The notes under the pieces were generated by a model that was not told the origin of the DNA, searched no databases, and saw only the letters and a list, made by a program, of their open reading frames with translations. Positions 53,340 to 63,884 of a DNA stretch of 64,000 nucleotides are shown here, in pieces. The first letter of the stretch is position 1. Each line of letters begins with the position of its first letter. The stretch comes from Pomphorhynchus laevis (Eukaryota; Acanthocephala; Palaeacanthocephala; Echinorhynchida; Pomphorhynchidae), in contig WNNJ02003018.1 of the NCBI GenBank assembly GCA_012934845.2, positions 186,001 to 250,000 on the forward strand, read 5' to 3'. The translations under genes and the position numbers were made by a program.

Positions 53340-55435
53340 CTCTTCTTCTTTTTCTTTAGCGTTTCTCCCGTGTAGGGGCGGGGTCCGCTTCTTTTGAAAG
53401 TTGCCTCCATTTGGCTTTATCGAGGGCATCTTTGGTTTCCAGACTAACACTAATATAATCCTGACGTGTAACGTCCATTTATCGCAATTGGGGTCTTCCT
53501 ATCGGTCGTTTTCCATCCACTGTCACGGTGATGTTATTTGATGGCATGTGTTCGTGTGCGCGGATAACGTGGCCATACCATTGTAGTCGCCTTTCGTGGA
53601 GTTTATTATTGACACTATGCCAAACTGGTTCCATATTTCGTTCCGGGCATGATCTTTAAGAGTTTTTTCTGCTGTCCACCGAAGCATTTTTGTCTCCATT
53701 GCGGCCACTTTGCGTTCTTCAGATTTGGATATCGGCTAATATTTAGGGCCACAGAGTGCGACGGGACGTATTACAGTTTTGTAAATTTTCGACTTTAGTC
53801 GGTCTTTTATCTTCGGATCACAAAAAATACCTGTAACTGATCGCCACCTCATCCAGGCTGCATTTATTCGAAAGGAGACTTCTGCATGTAAGTTACCATC
53901 TGCCGCTATGGTTGAGCCAAGGTATTTGAACGCATTTGTTCAGTGCAGCGTGTGCTTTTCAAACTGTAATAGCTGATCATCATCCATATTTGTGGTCAGG
54001 TATTATGTTTTACGCGCGTTAAGGTATAGACCGAACTGTTTGAGTCGATTTTCTGAACTATTTATATGTTGCTGGAGGTCATATTTATCTACGGACGAGC
54101 ATGACGGCATCAGCATATATAATCGTCCACGGAAACTGCTTGTATTTTCCCAGTCTTCATCAGCTTTGCTCGTGAGCCAGACGTGGTAACTGCGTTTTTT
54201 TTGTCGAACACTTTCTTTTACTTCCTCAGTCCACAACCATGAACTTTTATTGAGTCGTCGTGTTTCAGGTTTCGTAGTACAAAGCATATTCAGAACAAAC
54301 TTCGTAATAGACGTTTTGGTTTTTTCCCATGTTTCATTTATCGCTGTTATGGGTACCAAATTTATAAGAGGCATCAAGTCGGATTTCGCTTCCTTGAATT
54401 TCCATTATTTTATACGAGGTCTTACGTTACGTTCTATGTGAGTTTGCTTCGGCAAGGTGGTCGTAACGACAGGTTTATGTTGAGTTGTCACTGTTTTATA
54501 CGGGATAGATTTCGTATCGTATACGAGTTTGAGATCACTTCATCGAACAAGAATATAGTCGATTTGGATTTTATTTGGGGCGCTGTGGAAAGTGATGAGG
54601 TGTGATGCTCGTTTTTGAAACCACGTATTGCATATGACGAGGTCATGTGCGTCTGCGAATTCAAGGATATGTTCACGATCTTCGTCCGAATCCCTTTCCA
54701 CAATGACAGTTGTGTCATTCCTTTGCGACACCGACATGTCCATTTAGATCTCCATCGATTATTATCATATCATCCTTTGGTACTTTAGCGGTCAGTTCGT
54801 CGATATGCGTCCAACACTCTCTTTGACTATCTTGTCGCATTCGATTTGAGGCGCATATGCGCTGAAGATGTGAACTATCCAATTATCATAGGCGACGGTG
54901 ATTTTCATCATTAGATCACTGTATCGATGTACTTCGGCAATACAATTTTGGAAACGGCTGGAGACAATGATGTCAACGCCACTCATCGTTTTAGGTGTGC
55001 CGTCGTATATACATTTGATGCCGAAACCAATTTGTTTGGATTTGGCGCCCGACCAACGTGTTTCTTGCACTGCACATATATCCATTCGTCGTCTTTCTAG
55101 TACCTTCTCGATTTCCGAAGAACGGCCAGTCAGCGAACCGACATTGAGTGTTACCATTCGAACTCGTTGTCTTGTTGTGATTTCGTTTGTTAGCTAGTTT
55201 AGTTACCCCCCCTGCAGTCGCTTTTACTGCAGAGACCCTTTATGACTTATCGTTCAGGACAAGCCGTACCTGAGCGCATCGCTTACCGGGGACGCCGTAG
55301 TTCTAACGTTCAGAGCATTGGGATAACATTTTATAAAGTTGATGCGACGGTTTTGCTTTACGGCTGGCTTGCCATGAAGTCTATCGCCAACACTTCTCCT
55401 TTCTCAGCACGGGTTTGGGACCGGCCATGACGGAG
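53340..55435 (-). pseudogene. RTE-type LINE with the RT core deleted
   Basis: Minus strand. 55157-54792: endonuclease start (MVTLNVGSLTGRSSEIEKVL, DICAVQETRWSGAKSKQIG, IVHIFSAYAPQ), then IIIDGDLNGHVGVAKE near 54730 and, after a shift, ILEFADAHDLVICNTWFQKR and SHLITFHSAPNKIQIDYILV. 54377-54003: linker with WLWTEEVKESVRQKKRSY. The palm is absent except traces near 54060-54000. 53980-53520 shows C-terminal pieces (MLRWTAEKTLKDHARNEIW, then LQWYGHV-like). 55430-55250 is the GC-rich 5' leader shared with 60845-60970. Matches the RTE family endonuclease pattern (as in craniofacial development protein 2-like entries). Confidence 0.75.
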
Positions 55436-55439
55436 TTCG

Positions 55440-56535
55440 GCCATAAACTTAAGTGCGGTAATAATAAATGGGTCTAGAAGTCATTATCTACATTCAGAAG
55501 TCGTATTCGATTATGTTTTATTTAGATAAAAGTTTTAATCTTTATTTGCTTACTGTTAAAGAATATAATGTAAGCAAGTGCATATTAGTCTGAATTTTAG
55601 TCTGAATTTAAAAACCAGAACGATCTGATCGCAGATTAAACACTTTTATTCTTAATATAATTTTGTATTTCAAATGTTGTATATAATTTTCATAACAGAA
55701 ATATGAAATTTAATAACATTTACATAATCTCGGATTTATGTCTATATCCATCTTATTTTATACGAATAAGATCGCAGTGTATTATGCCTATCAAATGTTT
55801 GATCATAAGATTACAATGTTGTATTATTTTTGATTTGGCTATAATATTAATTTAAAAAAGGATTTAAATACTTTGCTATATAAAATTTTGTAAGATTGCG
55901 CTTGCTTTATATTTTCGTGATTTGTGATGCCGTCAGCTGAAATATCTTTAGTAAATAAGAAAATGATGTATTGCCTTTTTATTGGCTATTCGACTTAATA
56001 AATCGAACAATAAATGTGCTTATCAAATGTTGGGTTATTTCTGATCATAAGATCATAGATGTAACTGTAGTAACACATTTTTATTTTGGACTAAACATTA
56101 TATTAATTCAAAAAATATATAAAATTTTAATTTAAAAAAGAATTTAAAACTTTGTAATCAGGTTTATTCACTAATTCATCAACTTAACAGCGTGATCAAA
56201 TTGCATAAAAGCAATTTGAAATGCGTATTCGAAGACAAATCCAAAACATTTCCAAGTGAAGATTTAAAATTATTTTTTAAATCTTCTTTAAATTATATTT
56301 TAAATTAATATTAGTATATTATATTTAAATTGTTAAATTTTTTTTGCTTTTGTTTAGTTTTATTTAAAATGTCTCAATTAATAATATATCCAGCTTTTGC
56401 AATTCTTAAATTTTCATTATTATATTTTATTATAATAAAATATAATAATATAAAAATGTATTTTATATAATAATTATAAAAAAGTATTATAATTATAATA
56501 TTTTGTTCTTTAAAATTATTATTTTTCAAATAAAT
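55440..56535. other. AT-rich interval with one diverged duplication
   Basis: About 110 bp at 55760-55880 resembles 56005-56160 (CTTATCAAATGTT, GATCATAAGAT, AATTTAAAAAAGGATTTAAA). No gene seen. Confidence 0.4.
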
Positions 56536-56538
56536 AAA

Positions 56539-56587
56539 TTGGTTACCAACATACAAAGGGTTCCCGCGAATGGGCCCGTCAAACACA
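56539..56587. repeat. Direct repeat, left copy, around a PLE fragment
   Basis: TTGGTTACCAACATACAAAG then GGCCCGTCAAACACAT; recurs with four or so changes at 57000-57048. Confidence 0.8.
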
Positions 56588-56640
56588 TCAAAACTATCAA
56601 TATTGTCATTTGATCCTGAAATATAAATTATCAAATTATT

Positions 56641-56960
56641 GAATAACAGAGATCAGGCCATACAATGGAGTGGGTTAAGAGAAAATACGGACGGTGATAT
56701 ATCATTTCTGGACGTGTTGATAAAGAAAATAAATTGTAGATTTACAACGGATGTATATAGTAAACCAAATAAAATACCGTGGTGCCCAACCAAATGAAAT
56801 ACGCATGTACCTACTAACTACAAAATTATGGACGCTAAAGCGCTTTATGATCGAACTTTTAACATATTCTCGACACTAATTGTTGGTGATAGACAATTCC
56901 AGCGAATCTCGAAAATGTTGGAATCTAGTAATTTTCTTATTTGGGAATACGTCAAGTAAT
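56641..56960 (+). pseudogene. Penelope-like element RT fragment
   Basis: Plus strand: LRENTDGDISFLDVLIKKIN and CRFTTDVYSKPNK, then VPTNYKIMDAKALYDRTFNI and DRQFQRISKMLESSNF. FLDV..K and the VY.KP motif followed by a YK...L.HR-like helix is the typical PLE/DIRS-like end of the RT, here with one stop. It lies between two copies of a 49-bp repeat. Canonical Penelope rather than the Naiad-like kind of 30395-32160. Confidence 0.6.
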
Positions 56961-56999
56961 TCATTGTTGTCTTAGGAATAAATTTTTTTTAAATATAAA

Positions 57000-57048
57000 T
57001 TGGTTACGAACATACAAAGGGTTCCAGCAAATGGGCCCGTCAAACACA
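57000..57048. repeat. Direct repeat, right copy, around the PLE fragment
   Basis: TTGGTTACGAACATACAAAG and GGGCCCGTCAAACACAT; see 56539-56587. Confidence 0.8.
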
Positions 57049-57223
57049 TAAAAAACATTGTTTGTCAACAAGATTACGAAGTCACCGATACAAGTCAGTG
57101 TTCGTTAGTATTTTTTAAACTCGCAGGTAGCGTTGAGCCCCCGTCGCAGTCAATAGAGGATAATACTGTTGCGAAGGATGGAATTTTAATATTATAATAA
57201 TATTAATAATATAATAATATTTT

Positions 57224-57410
57224 TTATAAACAATATTTATAACAGCACATTTGTAGGGGTAGGTTGGAGGCAAAAATTCCGATATCATGTATGCGATGGA
57301 CGGTTGCATGATCATAAATTAGTATGTCATCGGCGTATTGCATGACGTTCAAGGAATAAGGTTTAGAAAACGGAGAGAAATTGCTAATCAGAAGAGAGAA
57401 AAACAGGAAA
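57224..57410 (-). pseudogene. LINE RT catalytic-box fragment
   Basis: Minus strand: ISNFSPFSKPYSLNVMQYAD, DILIYDHATVHRIHDIGIFA. Same family as 5780-6490 and 32540-34389. YADD is intact. It is joined in one open frame to a Naiad-like PLE fragment at about 57411. Confidence 0.65.
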
Positions 57411-57690
57411 CCTTTTCGATATAAATTTAAAAGAGTTTTAATTGATTTTAATTTAATGTTCATATCCAGATATATACGTTCTTTATCTAGTTTTATTAAA
57501 AGTTCTTTGTCTAGTTTTTATCTAGTTTCATTATCCAGGTAGCCCTTTAATAAAAGGGCTACCTGGATAAATTTAAAAAAATTATAAGTTTAAGACACAT
57601 ATGTCATCAATATATCGAAACATATATTTCATATATTCATATAATTTATATTTAGTTTTTAAACAGTATAAACAAATTCATATTCTATAT
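57411..57690 (-). pseudogene. Naiad-like PLE fragment with a hairpin insert
   Basis: 57463-57411 reads MNIKLKSIKTLLNLYRKGF, matching MNIKLTLTKTTINLYRK of the PLE at 30395-32160. 57590-57690 matches the same element at 30838-30940 at the DNA level (ACATATATCATCAATGTATC-like, AACAAATTCATATTCTATA). Between them is a perfect hairpin at 57531-57570 that the parent lacks. A further piece at 57990-58050 matches 30490-30550. Confidence 0.7.
57531..57570. repeat. Perfect 18-bp hairpin inside a PLE fragment
   Basis: TTATCCAGGTAGCCCTTT (57531-57548) and its exact complement (57553-57570), loop AATA. The outer bases resemble PLE sequence (TCTGGATAAA at 30790), so it may be a fold-back duplication of it. 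Confidence 0.95.
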
Positions 57691-58279
57691 CGCATATATT
57701 TTGTTTAAATATTAATAATTTTGAGTTATCAAAATTATCAAAATTAAAGTTATTAAAATTATTTAATGCTTATATTAAATCATATATATAAATTGTTGGA
57801 ATTTGATATTTAGATAAATAACTTTATCGTCAATAATCAAGTTTTCTTAAGAATTTAAATTATCTAGATAAATTCTTTAGTTATGGTATAACGATTTAAA
57901 TTTTTAAATAAATAAATTTTATAAAATTTAGATTCTTTACTCAGTCATATAATAAAGATTTAACAATTTCTAAAAATTAAACATTTTTTTGATTTAATTT
58001 TTATAGTACAGTATTTTAAAATGTATTAATTAAATTATTTAATGGAAATTTTACAAAATAATTTGAACGTTTTTATTTCACTGTGATTTTACATTTTTAT
58101 TCTCGATTGATGATTTTAACAATTTTTATCCGTCACCAAATGTAAACATACATTTATCATTTAGTAAAATTAAAATAAATGTCTTTTTATTTTGTCAACA
58201 TACCCTTTCCTTGTTAATTTGTGGATTCGAAGATTTTTCTTAAAACGTAAAAATATTGATTTTTATAGTGTATTTTGCA

Positions 58280-58405
58280 ATGGCATGCACAATTTTGCTC
58301 GGAATTGTGACGACTGTGGGAATCATTAAAGCCGGATTGAATATGTTTTTCCCAGGAAGGTGGCTTTTGCGACACTGGACGGGCACAGAAGATTCTCTTG
58401 TTTAA
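58280..58405 (+). CDS. Candidate 41-residue membrane micropeptide or last exon
   Basis: ATG to TAA, 41 residues: a hydrophobic segment (MACTILLGIVTTVGIIKAGL) then NMFFPGRWLLRHWTGTEDS. One predicted membrane helix and a basic-aromatic tail. Base composition is clearly less AT-rich than the flanks. A splice acceptor TTTTTATAG ends at 58268, and the frame is open from there (YFA before Met), so it can be a last exon. AATAAA lies at 58502-58507. I do not recognise the family. A chance ORF remains possible, but composition and signals favour a real gene. Confidence 0.45.
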   Translation: MACTILLGIVTTVGIIKAGLNMFFPGRWLLRHWTGTEDSLV

Positions 58406-58501
58406 TTCATAGACTAGTCAATTTGTAATATATATATTTTGACGTGGTAATGAATATTATGTTAAAAGTAGTTTTGATTTTGAATTTTTATGTTAACTTG
58501 A

Positions 58502-58507
58502 AATAAA
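58502..58507 (+). terminator. Polyadenylation signal AATAAA for the small ORF
   Basis: About 97 bases after its stop codon. Confidence 0.35.
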
Positions 58508-58901
58508 TTTACTTTGGTCGCTGATCCTCCATGTTCGAGATTATTCATTCAGTTCTGTACAAATTGTTTTACAAATTTAGATTTAATATAAATTATATTA
58601 ATATATAATATAAATATAAATATAATATTAATATAAATTATAGTTTATTTATATAAAATATTTACTTTAATAAGTGAGTTTATACATATTGTAAATGGTT
58701 CACATTTTGAAAATATAATTTCCAATATATACTGGTATCATCAACGTTTATAAAATAATTATATTAAATATTAATTATATTTTAATTAATATTTTATTGT
58801 ATTTAAATAAATATTAGTTATTTTAATTGAATCATACCAATGACATCGAATAGCTTAGAGGACGAACTCAAGAAGATGTTCAACAGTCTAACAGTACACG
58901 A

Positions 58902-59370
58902 TCATAACCTTTCTTGCACGAAATTTAATTGAAATGGTGCCTGCGCTAATGTGTTCACGTCTGCCCTCATTACATGTCCATACCATCGCAGCCTTGATTC
59001 TCTCAGTTTGTCTGCTATGGGTGCTACGCCAAATCGCTTGCGGATGTCTTCGTTACGGACATGATCTAGGCGAGTCTTTCCTGCGATCCACCTTAGCATT
59101 TTGGTTTCCATGCATCCAAGCTTACGTTCTGCTTCTGCTGTCATTGCCCAGCACTCAGCACCGTACATTGCTACAGGCCGTATTACGCTTCTGTAGAACT
59201 TCGATTTGAGTTTGTCTGGCATGCGTTTGTCGCACAAAACTCCAGTGGCTGCTCTCCATTTTGTCCAGCTTGCGTTGATGCGAGTGGTGACGTCTTTTGC
59301 CACTCCTCCTGTGCTGGAGATGACTGATCCCAGATATTTGAACGCAGTTGTCTTTGGCAGAAGCACGCCA
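58902..59370 (-). pseudogene. RTE-type LINE C-terminal fragment
   Basis: 154 codons open on the minus strand: TTAFKYLGSVISSTGGVAKD, RINASWTKWRAATGVLCDKR, MLRWIAGKTRLDHVRNEDIR and VAPIADKLRESRLRWYGHVM. This is the normal RTE C-terminus after the RT. 5' truncated, well preserved in frame, followed at 58900 by a degraded end. A different copy from that at 53340-55435. Confidence 0.85.
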
Positions 59371-59601
59371 TTAACTGATATGCAATTAATATTTTATTGT
59401 ATTTAAATATATTTAAATAAATATTAGTTATTTTAATTGAATTATAGTAACTATTTAATAACCATCCATTATAACGGATGTTATTACATTCGTAATGTCC
59501 GCTCATTAAGAAATGCATTATAAAAATTTCAATTTCTTTACAGTTCTGTAAATCTTTTATAGGACTAAAAAAAATAAAGCTTTATTCTAAAAGTTCATTC
59601 T

Positions 59602-59615
59602 GCTAACATCTTCAG
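59602..59615 (-). ncRNA. Half of a hammerhead-like core (relic)
   Basis: CTGAAGA (59615-59609) followed by TGTTAGC and then lost box 2. Same first half as the core at 17876-17903, with AAAATTAC-like sequence upstream as there. Confidence 0.3.
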
Positions 59616-59629
59616 AAAATTACAAACTA

Positions 59630-60295
59630 ATTGTTTAAACACAATAACCACAAGTTTGCTATTTATATACAACTCATATCAGTAAAGGCCAACTATCAAA
59701 TAGTCGTAAAATGACTGTAAAATAATCGTTGTGGATTTTTTACAAAGTCGTTGATTTATGATTGATGAATTCTATAAAATTCTCAGAAACATGTATGAAA
59801 AATCATTTTTAAGGTTCGTGGAAACTTTTAATGGATCTATGAATATAAAATTTAGTTTTAAGTTCTCATTAAAGATAAATATTATTAAAATATTTTACAA
59901 AATATCTGAAATAATATAATATTTAATAAAAATATTTAAATAAAAATAATATTTTATAGTGAAAAATAAAAAAATATTTTGATATATAAAAAATTTTATT
60001 ATTAAATTATTAATTTAATAATTATTAATTAATGATAATTAATTTAATTATTAATTATTTAATTATTAATTTTACATTAATTCGATTCTGTACATGCCAT
60101 CACATTAAATATTGAACTGATATTTATTATCTAACTGATAGCATATTAGATATTGTAAATTGCGATTTTAAAAATTAATGGTTAATCGCCATTCTTGAAA
60201 ATTAATGAAGTTTTATTTAAAACTTGAAAATAACATTTTTTTACGAGTTTGTCAGATCTGCCATGTATTATCACAGTGTATTAATACGTCAAATA
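59630..60295. other. AT-rich interval, nothing recognised
   Basis: A/T-rich with runs of AATTATTAAT near 60000-60070. No gene seen. Confidence 0.5.
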
Positions 60296-60460
60296 AATCA
60301 GATTAGATAATCGAGTCTACGTATTTTATACGATAATCAAAAATAAAGTGAAATAATTATATAGACATCTCCAAATAGTTATGTTTCTATAAACTCAGAT
60401 AACTGAGCCTACGCATTTTATACTATATATCAGATCAGATATTGAGTCTACGTATCCCAA
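60296..60460. repeat. Cluster of R1 terminal motifs
   Basis: Three copies of the R1 end (GAGTCTACGTATTTTA, GAGCCTACGCATTTTA, TTGAGTCTACGTATC) each next to AGATCAGAT or TCAGATAACT, within 165 bp. Confidence 0.7.
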
Positions 60461-60649
60461 CTCTTTTAACGATTTTTGTTTAATTATTTTAACTCTGTAT
60501 TAGAATTAATATTTTTAATTCGATTTAACATTTTATTTTAATGTTTTATTTAAAATTTAAATTCTAAATTTTAATTTGATATTAATATAAATTGTATAAA
60601 ATCTTATATAATTATTTATTATTTATTTTAGTTTTTATTTATATATAGT

Positions 60650-60690
60650 ACAAAATACGTAGACTGAGTTACGTGATCTGATTTGATTTA
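60650..60690. repeat. R1 terminal motif
   Basis: AAAATACGTAGACTGAGT then GTGATCTGATTTGATTTA. It lies just before an RTE deletion derivative. Confidence 0.7.
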
Positions 60691-60726
60691 TTGGATAAGT
60701 GATAAATTACCAATTATTTATTATTT

Positions 60727-60970
60727 TTTTTCAGCGTTTGTTCCGCTTCGCTACGGAGTCCGCTTTTTCTGTATCCATTTGGTTATGTTGCTTGCACGGA
60801 AAACGTGGCCGTACCATTGTAGTAGCCTTTCGCAAAGTTTATCGATACAGCATTTCATAATATTGATGCGACGGTTTTGTTTTACGGCTGGCTGGTCTCA
60901 AAGTCTATGGCTAACCCTCCTCCTTTACCAGCACGAGCTTGGGACCTGCCATAGGGGAATTTGTCATGGC
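60727..60970 (-). mobile_element. Internally deleted RTE derivative (two ends joined)
   Basis: 60727-60860 matches the RTE 3' part (TTCTTTAGCG-like, AACGTGGCCGTACCATTGTA near 60803 compared with 53562), and 60860-60970 matches the RTE 5' leader (TTGATGCGACGGTTTTG compared with 55337). The whole coding region is missing. A SINE-like non-autonomous form or simply an internal deletion. Confidence 0.6.
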
Positions 60971-61213
60971 GGACCAATGAATGAATATAATTAAAATAAT
61001 ATAATAATTACCAAATAATTATTATGAATCATCGTATGTTATTTATTAATCAATTCATAACAATTGACTTTTATTTAAAATTTTAATTTTAAATTTTACT
61101 CTATATTTCTTATTCTTTAATTTTAATAGAATCTAATTTTATTATTCTATATCTTGAAATTATATATAATTATTTAATTATTTGAATTTTATGTATCTTT
61201 GTTTTTCTTTATT

Positions 61214-61262
61214 TGTATAGTGTAAAATACGTAGGCTCAGTTATCTGATCTGATTGATTTAA
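61214..61262. repeat. R1 terminal motif
   Basis: AAAATACGTAGGCTCAGTTA then TCTGATCTGATTGATTTA. Another in inverse orientation at 61300-61334 (ATCAGATTAGATAACTGAG, TTTACGTATTTTATA). Confidence 0.75.
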
Positions 61263-61336
61263 TAATTACAGATATTTAAAGGAAGGAATATGCAGTACTA
61301 TCAGATTAGATAACTGAGTTTACGTATTTTATAGTC

Positions 61337-61630
61337 CCGCTGCTATGTTGGGTAGAGGAGTTAGGGGTCGAAACCTGATAGCATAGCAGTTCCTCCTGAT
61401 GACCTCTAATTCTTATTCTGATACAACGTCTGTTATTTATTAGTCAATTCATAAAAATGACGTTTATTTTAAATTTCAATTTTTTATTTTACCTTGATTT
61501 AAATTATAGAAAATCTAAAAACAATTATTAATTTTAATATTTAATTATTAAATTTTGATTTAGCATTATTATGTTTTGTTTATTTTATAATTATATTAAA
61601 TACGTATACTCAGTTGGCTGATTTGATTTA
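61337..61630 (+). repeat. R1 repeat family, most complete copy
   Basis: Head CCCGCTGCTATGTTGGGT, GAGGAGTTAGGGGTC, GAAAC (61370-61374), CTGATAGCATAGCAG, CTGATGA (61396-61402), CCTCTAATTC. Then AATTCATAAAAATGACG, a 170-bp AT-rich body and the end AATACGTATACTCAGTTGGC and TGATTTGATTTA. GTTAGGGG can pair with CCTCTAAT (wobbles), giving GAAAC and CTGATGA in type II hammerhead order. Nine copies or partial copies are in this window, one beside a Naiad-like PLE. No ORF. A PLE tail or a small independent retroelement are possible. Confidence 0.85.
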
Positions 61631-61729
61631 TACGATACATAAATTAAAAATAAAGAGAAATAATTATTAATAATAAATGATTATAATAGATTTTAATAAA
61701 AAATAATTGAATAATACTTGTCAGTAGAA

Positions 61730-61945
61730 CAAATCAGATAACTAAGTATACGTATTTTAAACTATATATAAATTTAAAATAAAGAGAAATAATTATTAAT
61801 AATAAATGATTATAATAGATTTTTTACAATTTATATTTATATAACAATATAATTTATAATTAAAATTTAAAATAAAAATCGATTTTTATGAATTGACTAA
61901 GTAGATAATTGGTACCTATAAACTGTTATGTCAACAGGTTTTACT
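61730..61945. repeat. Diverged R1 pieces
   Basis: Inverse end motif (AAATCAGATAACTAAGTATA, CGTATTTTA) at 61730-61760 and a diverged head (TTTTTATGAATTGACTAAG, ATGTCAACAGG) at 61880-61945. Confidence 0.6.
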
Positions 61946-61949
61946 CTGG

Positions 61950-62225
61950 CGATACCGTGTGTTGTTAATACCTGTGTTACAATTCATCGAGGAAACTTAA
62001 CAAATTCAACCGAAATGTTCTGTTGAATTTACTTCGTCGCTGACTTGTATATCTCTTGGATGGACAAGATGACGTATTAGATACTTTATTGACACCGACT
62101 AGGAGTTTATTCTACTGACAAGTTTAAACATTTTAAATAAATAATTATATAATCTTATATTAAATCTTATAATCTTATCAAATAATGTTATTTTATTATT
62201 AATCTTAAAAATAATTAAAAGATTT
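61950..62225. other. Non-coding interval, nothing recognised
   Basis: A moderately AT-rich stretch; some bases at 61990-62100 are less AT-rich but show no motif I know. Confidence 0.4.
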
Positions 62226-62229
62226 AACA

Positions 62230-62550
62230 AGAGTTCAAAAGAATAGTGTATCAATAGGGAACCCTTTAGCTCTCAAATTAGCTGATGTTTATAGGATATA
62301 TTGAGAAACCAATCATCCAACTGATGGATGTCAACCATCCAACTGATGTATGACATTGTTAAGTAGATAAGTAGATAACGCGGCGAAAGTCACGAATCCA
62401 GGTTCAAAAGGATAGTATATCAATGGGGAACCCTTTAGCTGATGTTTATACGAGTAATTAGGAAGCTTTATATGTCCTACTGATGGATGACATTGTTAAA
62501 CGGATAAGATACGTAGATGATGCGTTTATAATTGATCAAATTATGATGTA
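62230..62550 (+). pseudogene. Duplicated Penelope-like RT relic
   Basis: SIGNPLALKLADVYRIY at 62258-62308 and MGNPLADVYTSN near 62432, the second followed by DIVKRIRYVDDAFIIDQ around 62490-62540. GNPL...ADVY and RYVDD are RT motifs B and C of Penelope-like elements. The flanking text (TTCAAAAG..TAGT.TATCAAT) is also repeated, so a segment of about 165 bp was duplicated. Many stops. Confidence 0.6.
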
Positions 62551-62589
62551 TCAAATTTAATCAGAGGAAATGCGTCCTTTATACGTATT

Positions 62590-62845
62590 TGGCCCGCTGC
62601 TATGTTGGGTAGAGGAGTTAGGGGCCGAAACCTGATAGCATAGCAGTTCCTCCTGATGACCTCTTATCCTTATTCTGATACAACGTCTCTTATTTATAGA
62701 CAATTCATAAAAATTGACTTTTATTTTAAATTTCAATTTTTTATTTTAACTTATTGTAAATTATATAAAATAATATTATTATTTATCAGTTATCGTTATT
62801 TTATATCATAAAATACGTAGACTCAATTATCTGGTTATTTAAAAG
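62590..62845 (+). repeat. R1 repeat family, copy with shortened body
   Basis: Head as in 61337 with GAGGAGTTAGGGGCC, GAAAC (62627-62631) and CTGATGA (62653-62659). The body is shorter and the end is AAAATACGTAGACTCAATTA at 62811-62830. Confidence 0.8.
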
Positions 62846-62849
62846 TAAG

Positions 62850-63884
62850 AACATTATATATTTAGACAAATAAAAGGTGTTCCAATGAATATTCAAAGTA
62901 GCCCAATCATAGCTGACATTTTTTAGTTTTTTATAATATGAATTTGTTCATAATTTGAAAATAAATCAGATAAGTTTATTATTTACTAATAATAAATAAT
63001 AAATAATTTTATGCGATTTTATACAATTTGTATTTATATTACGTTTATATAAAAGTTTGAATTTATTATTAAAATTGAATTTATCATTAAAACTGCTGTA
63101 ATAGTACAAAACAAAATAAAATAAAAATATAATTGAATAGAAAACGAAATCCCATTCCAAGGCTTATGGTAATGCAAAGAAATAAATAATCGAGAATTCA
63201 AATCAATAGAACTTAAAATTCAAATAAAATTACTTGGTTTACTATAAATGAATAATTAAACGAAAACTGGTATGATATTTTTAAATTGAAAAGATCCACA
63301 AATTCACTGTCACACGCTGCACATCACAAACGAATATAGTCTAACTAGGTGGTTCAGCTTTGAGATATAAGTACATAATTTACTTGTGCTTTGAAGCACC
63401 CTATCGAACATTTTCGGTATACGGAAAACGAACTAAAATTGAACGTTCAAATGGGACCTGATGATTTTATTTTATAATCAAATACATATAGGTTATAATT
63501 TAAATAAAAACTTGAGAGCAACTTAAGTTTTCGTAAAAGAAAAGATTAGTGTGGATTTATTCTTACGGAATAATTCAAGAATCTTATGTAGTACTCAAAA
63601 TGTTCAAGAAATAGATTTTAATTTACACCTCAACCCAACAAATATTAAAATAGGTGAGATTGAAATTTTTATATAGTGATCAACATTTTTATTTGACCCT
63701 ACAAAGATGTAAAATTATCGACTAATAATTAAGACGTCTAATTCCAGTTTCGACTCGAAGGTAATGTTTTACTGTATAATTTTATTTTAAATAAATAAGC
63801 TTTAATGAACATTGTATGCTAAAGTAATTTAAAATAACTCAATTTAAATTTCGTTTAAAAAATTCTAGAAGTATAATAACTTCA
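62850..63884. other. AT-rich DNA upstream of the FHA gene
   Basis: No ORF with a recognisable motif. The last part must include the promoter and 5' UTR of the gene at 63885, but no TATA box can be singled out in such AT-rich DNA. Confidence 0.45.

Noticed and set aside
62966-63160. 64-codon Tyr/Phe/Asn-rich minus frame
   Set aside because: Low-complexity AT translation.
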